Assembly (NCBI GenBank): GCA_030691865.1
Contig: JAUYDL010000059.1
Coordinates: 1 to 6,512, forward strand
Origin: Candidatus Omnitrophota bacterium
Lineage (GTDB): Bacteria; Omnitrophota; Gorgyraeia; Gygaellales; Profunditerraquicolaceae
DNA: 6,512 nt
Direction: 5' to 3'
Part shown: positions 1-4,598 of the stretch, in pieces
How the letters are laid out: each line of letters opens with the position of its first letter
How positions within the stretch are numbered: the first letter of the stretch is position 1
The notes under the pieces: model-generated
Databases searched by the model: none
Told to the model about the DNA's origin: nothing
What the model saw: the letters and a program-made list of their open reading frames with translations, nothing else
Translations under genes and position numbers: made by a program

Positions 1-9
1 TCGTCCGCT

Positions 10-53
10 CTCCCGCCTTAAGCCCAATAAAAAACCTCCCTGAAGGCGGGAGG
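10..53 (-). terminator. Terminator-like hairpin at the left edge, best oriented on the minus strand
   Basis: CCTCCC (35-40) pairs with GGGAGG (48-53) around a 7-nt loop. Read on the minus strand, this stem is followed directly by a run of six T (complement of A29-A34), which is the form of an intrinsic terminator. A competing 10-bp inverted repeat pairs 10-19 with 43-52, so two mutually exclusive folds exist. Read on the plus strand, the T-rich stretch (61-64) begins seven bases after the stem, so termination in that direction would be weaker. No minus-strand gene that would need this terminator is visible to its right; it may instead serve a gene ending to the left of the window, or work in both directions. 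Confidence 0.45.
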
Positions 54-210
54 CAGAGCCTTTTGTTGTCTGATGGTAGATTTGGGAGAAAAGAAGCTAA
101 ACTATAAATCGGCACAGTCTTTGATGTTGCTTTGGCTGAAAGCGATAAAGTATTTGAGGTGGGTATAGTTGATAGCCCATTACTATCTTTTAAGTAGAGG
201 TGTTATAAAG
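54..210. other. No supportable gene; possible decayed coding remnant
   Basis: Between the left-edge hairpin and the thi4 promoter I see no ORF with a start codon and ribosome binding site. One plus-strand frame is open from 108 to a TAG at 195-197 and reads plausibly as protein (about 29 residues, ending VGIVDSPLLSFK), but it has no ATG or GTG start that would capture it and a stop at 105-107 lies just upstream. It could be the tail of a decayed gene or chance. Confidence 0.3.
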
Positions 211-215
211 AATAC

Positions 216-243
216 TTGACAAAATTTACTTTTGTGTTTTAAT
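216..243 (+). promoter_or_regulatory. Sigma70-type promoter for the TPP riboswitch and thi4
   Basis: A perfect TTGACA (-35) lies at 216-221. After a 16-nt spacer there is TTTAAT (-10) at 238-243; TTAATT at 17-nt spacing is an alternative. Transcription would start near 250, just ahead of the riboswitch aptamer, as expected for a riboswitch leader. The -35 region shares AATACTTGACAAA with the promoter ahead of the Rrf2 gene. Confidence 0.7.
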
Positions 244-260
244 TAATTTGTTAATAAATA

Positions 261-364
261 AATTGGGGAGGTCGTAAATACGGCCTGAGAGTTCCGCGGG
301 GTAAGCGGATTACCCGATGAACCTGATCTGGATAATGCCAGCGGAGGGAAGGGAGGCCTGAATT
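261..364 (+). promoter_or_regulatory. TPP riboswitch (THI element)
   Basis: The conserved thi-box blocks are present in order. CTGAGA is at 285-290. A variable P3 hairpin follows, with TCCGC at 293-297 pairing with GCGGA at 305-309. Then comes ACCCGATGAACCTGATCTGG from 312, and TAATGCCAGCGGAGGGAA up to 350. The closing P1 helix can be formed by AATT 261-264 with AATT 361-364, with further pairing of GGG 265-267 to CCT 357-359 and one bulged G. This RNA class binds thiamine pyrophosphate and represses thiamine genes. The gene just downstream is a thiazole synthase, so the role fits. The terminator starting at 368 indicates control of transcription. Confidence 0.97.
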
Positions 365-367
365 GAT

Positions 368-401
368 ACCCTTATGCGGTTGGCGTAAGGGTTTTTTATT
401 T
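368..401 (+). terminator. Intrinsic terminator, expression platform of the TPP riboswitch
   Basis: A 10-bp stem pairs 368-377 with 383-392 (one G-T pair) around the 5-nt loop GGTTG and is followed by a T-rich tract (392-401). It lies between the aptamer and the thi4 ribosome binding site. A candidate antiterminator is AAGGG (349-353), which overlaps the last conserved bases of the aptamer, pairing with CCCTT (369-373) in the terminator's 5' arm. TPP binding would hold 349-353 in the aptamer fold and let the terminator form. The hairpin is seen directly; the switching scheme is inferred. Confidence 0.9.
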
Positions 402-444
402 TTCCGCAGCTATTCTCCAGGTTTACCAAAAGTGGAGGAGAAAG

Positions 445-1254
445 ATGTTTAAGAAGATAACAGAGTCTCAGATAAGCAGGGCAATAGTCAGAGAGTTTAG
501 CAAGTGGTTTGATGATTATATTGTTTCAGATGTAATTGTGGTAGGCGGCGGTCCCAGCGGACTGATTGCCGCACGGGATCTAGCAAACGGCGGCCTCAAG
601 ACTTTAATAGTTGAGAGCAATAACTACATAGGCGGAGGCTTCTGGATCGGTGGTTATTTTATGAATACTTTGACTTTCAGGGCTCCGGCAGATAAAATTC
701 TTAATGAGTTAAAAATACCTCACAAGGAGATAGAAGACGGGTTATTTGTTGCAGATGGGCCGAGTGCCTGTTCAAAACTTATTTCTGCTACCTGCGATTC
801 CGGCGCTAAAATCCTTAATCTTACCAAGTTTGATGATGTGGTGCTCCGTAATAACCGGGTTGAGGGTGCGGTGATCAACTGGTCGCCGGTTTCAGCTTTG
901 CCACGACAAATTACCTGCGTTGACCCTATTGCCTTGGAATCAAAGGTTGTAATTGACGCCACAGGTCATGATGCCTGGGTGGCAAAGAGTCTTGAGAAGA
1001 GGGGCCTGTTAAAATTGCAAACTTACGGCCCTATGGATGTCAATACTTCGGAGGACCTTGTTGTGGATAAAACAGGAGAAATATACCCAGGATTATATGC
1101 AATCGGGATGGCAGTATCTACTATTTACGGTATACCTCGTATGGGCCCAACATTTGCAGGGATGCTTTTTTCCGGTAGGAAGGCTGCCCAACAAATAATT
1201 AAGACATTAGCTCCAGCAGAAAATTTTTCTCGCAAAGAAGCCATTGCTGTTTAA
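445..1254 (+). CDS. thi4: THI4-family thiazole synthase (Cys-type active site)
   Basis: This makes the thiazole half of thiamine from NAD and glycine in the cytoplasm. The 269-residue protein has an N-terminal Rossmann site (GGGPSG, residues 34-39), the acidic residue ending the second strand (E57), a GGGFW loop (63-67), DATGHD (171-176) and a C-terminal RMGPTFAGM block (232-240), all typical of THI4/Thi4-like proteins. The TPP riboswitch upstream supports a thiamine role over a generic FAD oxidoreductase. Residue 158 is Cys in TCVDP, aligning with yeast Cys205, the sulfur donor that is consumed in one turnover; the characterised archaeal enzyme has His there and uses free sulfide. D160 and H175 match the family's metal/substrate positions. 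The start is supported by GGAGGAG at 434-440. No thiamine partner gene follows, so the unit appears monocistronic. Confidence 0.93.
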   Translation: MFKKITESQISRAIVREFSKWFDDYIVSDVIVVGGGPSGLIAARDLANGGLKTLIVESNNYIGGGFWIGGYFMNTLTFRAPADKILNELKIPHKEIEDGLFVADGPSACSKLISATCDSGAKILNLTKFDDVVLRNNRVEGAVINWSPVSALPRQITCVDPIALESKVVIDATGHDAWVAKSLEKRGLLKLQTYGPMDVNTSEDLVVDKTGEIYPGLYAIGMAVSTIYGIPRMGPTFAGMLFSGRKAAQQIIKTLAPAENFSRKEAIAV

Positions 1255-1282
1255 AAAATCTGCGCCACCTAGCATAATTTCA

Positions 1283-1323
1283 AAGTGCCTCCGGATGCCC
1301 AAAATCGACGGAGGCACTTCTTT
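1283..1323 (+). terminator. Strong hairpin after thi4, probable terminator
   Basis: A perfect 11-bp GC-rich stem pairs 1283-1293 with 1309-1319 around a 15-nt loop, starting 28 bases after the thi4 stop. The following CTTT is a poor T-tract, so termination could be partial or factor-assisted. It separates the thiamine unit from the Rrf2-led operon, which has its own promoter. Confidence 0.65.
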
Positions 1324-1370
1324 GCCGCATAACCTTCCGGTGCGACTGTAAAAATTTTTTAAAAAAATAC

Positions 1371-1398
1371 TTGACAAATTATCTTTTTTAAGTATACT
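1371..1398 (+). promoter_or_regulatory. Sigma70-type promoter of the Rrf2-led sulfur operon
   Basis: A perfect TTGACA (1371-1376) is followed after 16 nt by TATACT (1393-1398), preceded by an A-rich tract (1360s) that could act as an UP element. The start site would fall near 1405, giving a 5' leader of about 33 nt before the Rrf2 gene. No comparable promoter is visible between the downstream genes, so it probably drives the whole operon. Confidence 0.8.
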
Positions 1399-1419
1399 CT
1401 ACTTTGTCAATAGGAATTG
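1371..1419 (+). promoter_or_regulatory. Candidate operator region over the operon promoter
   Basis: TTGACAAA (1371-1378) and TTTGTCAA (1403-1410) are perfect 8-bp inverted arms flanking the promoter, one on the -35 and the other at the expected start site. Immediately after, ATAGGAATT (1410-1418) resembles the GGAATT-type half found in binding sites of Rrf2 regulators of cysteine genes such as CymR. Since the first gene encodes an Rrf2 protein, autoregulation here is plausible. This is inference from position and symmetry; the wide spacing (24 nt) between the arms is unusual for one dimer. Confidence 0.4.
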
Positions 1420-1437
1420 TAGAATTAAGGGGTTAAG

Positions 1438-1878
1438 ATGAAAGTCACGTTTAAAGGTGATTATGCGTTGAAGGCTGTTTTAGATTTAGCGCTTCATTAC
1501 AACAAAGAATTAGTGACAGGTTACGATTTGGCTCAACGTATAGATGCACCTATAAAATTCTTAGAACAAGTCCTCTTAGATTTAAAAAAAGGCGGCTTTG
1601 TTGAAAGCAAGCGCGGCAATGTCGGAGGATATCTATTATCTAAGGCACCGTCGCAGATTACCGTAGGAGAAATAATAAGGTTTATTGAAGGCCCGATAGA
1701 GCCGATTTCATGCGTAAGAGAAAGCTATTCCAATTGCACCGATATCCATAGATGCGTGTTTAAGAAGATGTGGCAGAGGGTTTCTCAGGCGACATCGGAT
1801 ATTATCGATAACGTAACTTTTGAAGAATTGGTTTCCCAAGTTAATGCCGGGCAGCGGGTGCTGGCATATTCTATTTAG
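1438..1878 (+). CDS. Rrf2-family transcriptional regulator, probable Fe-S type
   Basis: The 146-residue product has the usual Rrf2 length and layout: an N-terminal winged helix-turn-helix (YALKAVLDLALHY, then the recognition region around residues 30-50), the wing KRGNVGGYLLSKAP (58-71), the dimerisation segment ITVGEIIRFIEGP (74-86), then three cysteines, C92, C100 and C106. In IscR and NsrR a similarly placed Cys triad binds an Fe-S cluster; here the first gap is two residues longer than in E. coli IscR. CymR, the Rrf2 regulator of cysteine metabolism in Firmicutes, works without a cluster. The start is supported by AAGGGG at 1427-1432. The gene heads a cysteine/methionine operon, so a role in sensing sulfur or Fe-S status and controlling this operon is likely but inferred. 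I give no gene symbol because the subtype is uncertain. Confidence 0.9.
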   Translation: MKVTFKGDYALKAVLDLALHYNKELVTGYDLAQRIDAPIKFLEQVLLDLKKGGFVESKRGNVGGYLLSKAPSQITVGEIIRFIEGPIEPISCVRESYSNCTDIHRCVFKKMWQRVSQATSDIIDNVTFEELVSQVNAGQRVLAYSI

Positions 1879-1891
1879 AGGAATAATTACA

Positions 1892-1975
1892 ATGACTATT
1901 TATTTTAAGAACTTGAATATGATGATGTGTTGCATGGCAATGTGTTGTTGCGGTATGGGAGGTCCGCCTATGTAA
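1892..1975 (+). CDS. Cys/Met-rich 27-codon leader peptide (putative attenuator peptide)
   Basis: ATG at 1892 is preceded by GAGGA (1878-1882), which overlaps the stop of the Rrf2 gene, so the two may be translationally coupled. The 27-residue product starts MTIYFKNLN and continues MMMCCMAMCCCGM (residues 10-22), then GGPPM. It has 5 Cys and 8 Met; Cys codons lie at 1928-1933 and 1943-1951. An intrinsic terminator follows 31 nt after the stop, ahead of yezD, metY, cysK and metX. Codons enriched for the end products of the controlled pathway, placed before a terminator, are the signature of a ribosome-stalling attenuator leader; poly-Cys leader ORFs acting this way are known in mycobacteria. 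The alternative is a secreted or metal-binding Cys/Met peptide, but there is no signal sequence. I do not recognise a family. Confidence 0.7.
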   Translation: MTIYFKNLNMMMCCMAMCCCGMGGPPM

Positions 1976-2017
1976 ACATCATCAAATATAATTTGTAGGA
2001 CGGGACAACCCACTACC
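1952..2017 (+). promoter_or_regulatory. Candidate antiterminator pairing inside the leader
   Basis: GGTATGGG (1952-1959), directly after the triple Cys codons, can pair with CCCACTACC (2009-2017), leaving one bulged C. The latter is most of the 5' arm of the following terminator, so the two structures exclude each other. A short competing stem, GCGG 1950-1953 with CCGC 1964-1967, could sequester the antiterminator strand. A ribosome held at the first Cys pair (1928-1933) would leave 1952-1959 free and favour readthrough; one that reaches the stop codon would cover it and favour termination. This is deduced by eye and is not an energy calculation. Confidence 0.45.
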
Positions 2018-2055
2018 AGAGGAAGAGAAAACGGTTAGTGGGTTTTTTATTTTTT
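2007..2055 (+). terminator. Intrinsic terminator (attenuator) between leader peptide and yezD-like gene
   Basis: AACCCACTA (2007-2015) pairs with TAGTGGGTT (2036-2044); two further pairs, 2016-2017 with 2033-2034, form with T2035 bulged. The loop is purine-rich and the stem runs into TTTTTTATTTTTT (2043-2055). It sits within an apparently continuous operon and just after the Cys/Met leader ORF, so it most likely works as a conditional terminator and not as the end of a transcription unit. Confidence 0.9.
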
Positions 2056-2076
2056 GAATAGCGAGGGAGGAATTAA

Positions 2077-2268
2077 ATGAGTTTAAAACAAAATCCTAAG
2101 AATATTGTAAATGACGCAATCTTAAAAGAAATAAGCGATGCAATAGGATCATTAGAGTTTGGGACAGTTACGATTAAGGTACATGGTTCGAAAATAATTC
2201 AGATAGAGGTAACAGAAAAGAGGCGCTTCGATGATGTCTGGCGCGTTGAGGAAGGAGGTGGGATATAA
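2077..2268 (+). CDS. YezD/DUF2292-like small protein
   Basis: A 63-residue protein with no signal peptide or membrane segment. Its core, LEFGTVTIKVHGSKIIQIEV followed by TEKRR (residues 26-50), matches the pattern I associate with the YezD family (DUF2292): a conserved YG-type turn, a beta pair, then QIE and TEK. Members are small proteins of unknown biochemical function that often lie beside sulfur-assimilation genes, which agrees with the position here between the Cys/Met attenuator and metY/cysK. The start is supported by GGGAGG at 2065-2070. The last residues, EEGGGI, are low complexity and the gene's 3' end overlaps another short open frame. No reaction can be assigned. The family call rests on motif memory and has not been searched. 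Confidence 0.7.
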   Translation: MSLKQNPKNIVNDAILKEISDAIGSLEFGTVTIKVHGSKIIQIEVTEKRRFDDVWRVEEGGGI

Positions 2269-2277
2269 AATAGTTTT

Positions 2278-2308
2278 GTTCTTACCGGATGGTCGGAAGA
2301 ACGTTTTT
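2278..2308 (+). terminator. Possible weak intra-operon terminator
   Basis: GTTCTT (2278-2283) pairs with AAGAAC (2297-2302); an inner CCG/CGG stem (2285-2287 with 2294-2296) closes a 6-nt loop, with A2284 bulged. Five T (2304-2308) follow after one G. The stem is AU-rich at its base and the T-run is short, so it would at most reduce expression of the genes beyond. An overlapping short ORF also crosses this stretch, so the hairpin may be incidental. Confidence 0.4.
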
Positions 2309-2378
2309 AAAACTTTAACCGTGCAATACAACCAGTCAGCTGGAGTCAAAGCACAAAAACTAATAAGGAGATAGAAAG

Positions 2379-3218
2379 ATGAGAAAGCTTATATTGTTTG
2401 CGGCGCTTATCGTGCTGACGGTTGTATTTTTAACAAAAAACGCGTTCGCAGGAGCACCGTTTGTAAACTTGGAAGGCGTGGGTGGCGTAGCGTTTAACCC
2501 ATTGGCGTATCTGGCAGATTCTGATGGTGAAAACAGCCATTTTAAGGTCGGCAACACCGATATTATAGGTAAGCCAAGGTTCGGCGCTTGGTATGTTAAT
2601 CTTGACCATGTCAATGTTGACTGGACAGCCATAGGTGTTGCGGATACGTTCTTTAAGAGATTGGAAGTATCGTATGGGTATGAGACTATTAATCAGCAGA
2701 ACACTACCGCCAAGCATAAAAACAACGTAGGAACCAAGCTTCTGCTTTTACCGGAGAATTCCTTTGATACGAAATTTTTACCCGCCATATCAGTAGGAAC
2801 TATATTTAAGCATACTTCTAATGTGGGAGCGGGGGTTGATGCCAGTGGCCAAGATTACTATGTGGTTGCAACAAAGTTGATAACTCAACTCCCTCGGCCG
2901 GTATTACTTTCCGGAGGCGTACTTTCCACTAAAGGCAAGACCACGGGTGTGTTTGGATACGATAAAGATAGAAAGGCAACAGGGTTTGGCAACATTGATG
3001 TGATTCTTCCTTGGAATTTAATTGCCGGGTTCGAATACAAGCAGGGAGCAAGATACTCTGACTGGAAAGATGCTAATTACTGGGATGCGCATCTTGCCTG
3101 GACACCAAATAAGAATCTTACACTTATTCTTGCCTATGTTGATGCTGGCGACCACAAGTCTGCGACGAGAGTAGGTTTAGGGAATGGGGTGGTATTAAGC
3201 GCCCAGTATGCATTCTAA
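2379..3218 (+). CDS. Outer-membrane beta-barrel protein (DUF3034-like, tentative)
   Basis: The 279-residue precursor begins with a clear Sec signal peptide: basic MRK, a hydrophobic core, and an AFA cleavage site after residue 24. The mature part starts GAPFVNLEGVGGVAFNPLAY, which I tentatively link to the DUF3034 family of putative outer-membrane proteins. The rest alternates polar and hydrophobic residues in amphipathic strands (for example LEVSYGYETI, DVILPWNLIAGFEYKQ, LTLILAYVDAGD) separated by charged turns, and ends GVVLSAQYAF, with the terminal Phe recognised by the BAM assembly machinery. It would therefore sit in the outer membrane, and transport of a sulfur compound is a guess from operon context only. 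AAGGAG (2365-2370) supports the start. It contains no Cys and has no lipobox. Confidence 0.75.
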   Translation: MRKLILFAALIVLTVVFLTKNAFAGAPFVNLEGVGGVAFNPLAYLADSDGENSHFKVGNTDIIGKPRFGAWYVNLDHVNVDWTAIGVADTFFKRLEVSYGYETINQQNTTAKHKNNVGTKLLLLPENSFDTKFLPAISVGTIFKHTSNVGAGVDASGQDYYVVATKLITQLPRPVLLSGGVLSTKGKTTGVFGYDKDRKATGFGNIDVILPWNLIAGFEYKQGARYSDWKDANYWDAHLAWTPNKNLTLILAYVDAGDHKSATRVGLGNGVVLSAQYAF

Positions 3219-3235
3219 AAAATGAATAACAAATA

Positions 3236-3268
3236 GGACAGGGAGGAACCCTTAACTTCTCCCTGTCC
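3236..3268 (+). other. Perfect 10-bp hairpin between the barrel gene and metY
   Basis: GGACAGGGAG (3236-3245) pairs with CTCCCTGTCC (3259-3268), extendable by a G-T and an A-T pair, with a loop of about 9 nt. No T-tract follows on either strand, so it does not look like an intrinsic terminator. In a 73-nt intercistronic gap, before a strong ribosome binding site, it could be an mRNA processing or stability element that separates expression of the barrel protein from the enzymes. Confidence 0.6.
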
Positions 3269-3291
3269 AGAACTACGAAAGGAGAAATAAA

Positions 3292-4587
3292 ATGAGTAAG
3301 ATTGATAACCAGCTAAAAATAGAAACACTTGCCTTGCACGGTGGTCAGGAACCCGATCCTACAACAGGGGCAAGAGCAGTTCCTATATATCAGACAACAT
3401 CGTATCAGTTTAAGAATACGGAACATGCCGCCAATCTTTTTGGTCTGCGCGAGTTTGGAAACATTTATACCCGAATAATGAATCCGACAACCGATGTCTT
3501 TGAAAAACGAATGGCAGCTCTGGACGGTGGCGTCGGAGCGTTAGCGCTTTCCAGTGGCCAGTCAGCAACTACGCTGGCATTGTTTAACATTGCTCAAGCA
3601 GGCGATGAGGTTGTTTCCGCTGATAACCTGTATGGCGGAACGTATAATTTATTTCATTACACATTCCCGCGCCTGGGGATAAATGTGAAATTTTTTAAGT
3701 CAAACGACCTTAACGCGTTTCAAAAAGCTATAACTCCAAAGACAAAGGCCATCTACGCTGAATCCATAGGTAATCCCAAGTTAGACGTCGCGGACTTAGA
3801 AGGGATATCCAAGGTTGCCCACAAAAACGGAATCCCCTTTGTCTTGGATAATACCGTATCTCCCTATTTGTTAAGGCCCTTTGATTTTGGCGTGGATATT
3901 ATTGTTTATTCAGCGACAAAATTCATCGGTGGCCACGGGACAAGCATAGGCGGGGTAATCGTTGATTCTGGTAAGTTTGATTGGGATAACGGTAAGTTCC
4001 CTCTTATCTCTGAACCCGAACCAAGCTATCACGGGCTTGATTTCATCGAAGCGCTTAAGCCGCTTGGTAATATCGCCTATATCATTAAGGCGCGAGTTAT
4101 TCTTTTAAGGGATCTTGGCACAGCGATTTCACCATTCAACGCCTTTTTGTTTTTGCAAGGGTTGGAAACTTTACACCTGAGGTTGCCACGGCATTCTGAA
4201 AATGCGCTTGCAGTGGCTAAATACCTAAAAAATCATCCGAGAGTAAATTGGGTCAATTATCCTGGCTTGGATGATAGTCCTGAGAAAGAAAGGGTAAAAA
4301 GATATCTGCCAAAAGGAGCAGGTGCTATTCTTGGTTTTGGAATTAAGGGAGGACTAGAAGCAGGAAGAAAATTTATTGATTCGCTTCAATTAATATCGCA
4401 CCTGGCCAATGTCGGTGATGCTAAGAGTCTTGCCATTCATCCGGCGACTACCACGCATCAGCAGTTATCTGACGAAGAGCAGTTATCAACCGGGGTGACT
4501 CAGGATTTTGTTCGCCTGTCCATTGGCATTGAGCACATTGACGATATCCTTGCCGATATTGAGCAGGCATTAGAAAAAGCGGCTTAA
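3292..4587 (+). CDS. metY: O-acetylhomoserine sulfhydrylase (PLP enzyme)
   Basis: Catalyses O-acetylhomoserine plus sulfide to homocysteine and acetate in the cytoplasm, the direct sulfhydrylation route to methionine. The 431-residue length is typical of MetY and longer than cystathionine gamma-synthase or lyase (about 380-400). The N-terminal block TLALHGGQEPDPTTGARAVP (13-31) and YTRIMNPT (59-66) are characteristic, with Y59 and R61 contacting the neighbouring subunit's cofactor. SSGQSA (87-92) binds the phosphate, D186 in LDNTVS pairs with the pyridine nitrogen, and K210 in YSATKFIGGHG is the Schiff-base lysine. SLAIHPATTTHQQL near the C terminus is the substrate-carboxylate region. AAAGGAG (3278-3284) sets the start. 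The metX gene downstream supplies its substrate. An O-succinylhomoserine-specific relative (MetZ) is less likely on length and context. Confidence 0.95.
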   Translation: MSKIDNQLKIETLALHGGQEPDPTTGARAVPIYQTTSYQFKNTEHAANLFGLREFGNIYTRIMNPTTDVFEKRMAALDGGVGALALSSGQSATTLALFNIAQAGDEVVSADNLYGGTYNLFHYTFPRLGINVKFFKSNDLNAFQKAITPKTKAIYAESIGNPKLDVADLEGISKVAHKNGIPFVLDNTVSPYLLRPFDFGVDIIVYSATKFIGGHGTSIGGVIVDSGKFDWDNGKFPLISEPEPSYHGLDFIEALKPLGNIAYIIKARVILLRDLGTAISPFNAFLFLQGLETLHLRLPRHSENALAVAKYLKNHPRVNWVNYPGLDDSPEKERVKRYLPKGAGAILGFGIKGGLEAGRKFIDSLQLISHLANVGDAKSLAIHPATTTHQQLSDEEQLSTGVTQDFVRLSIGIEHIDDILADIEQALEKAA

Positions 4588-4598
4588 GGAGGCTTACG

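Noticed and set aside
125..169. 14-codon ORF starting at ATG 125
   Set aside because: There is no Shine-Dalgarno site and no relation to the downstream riboswitch; it lies upstream of the mapped thi4 promoter, so it would not be on that transcript.
1300..2075. CRISPR array, tRNA, rRNA or insertion sequence
   Set aside because: No spaced direct repeats, cloverleaf-like sequences, transposase motifs or terminal inverted repeats were noticed here or elsewhere in the window.
1976..2076. T-box or SAM riboswitch ahead of the sulfur genes
   Set aside because: No T-box core (AGGGTGGNACCGCG-like) and no SAM-I or SAM-II core motifs are seen. The space after the leader ORF is too short for a SAM-I aptamer, and the terminator is better explained by the Cys/Met leader ORF.
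2360..2717. Minus-strand open frames opposite the barrel gene
   Set aside because: They lie antisense to a gene with signal peptide, SD site and barrel features; no motif or start signal supports them.
3219..3291. Separate promoter or riboswitch for metY
   Set aside because: The gap is only 73 nt, is dominated by the hairpin, and has no -35/-10 pair.
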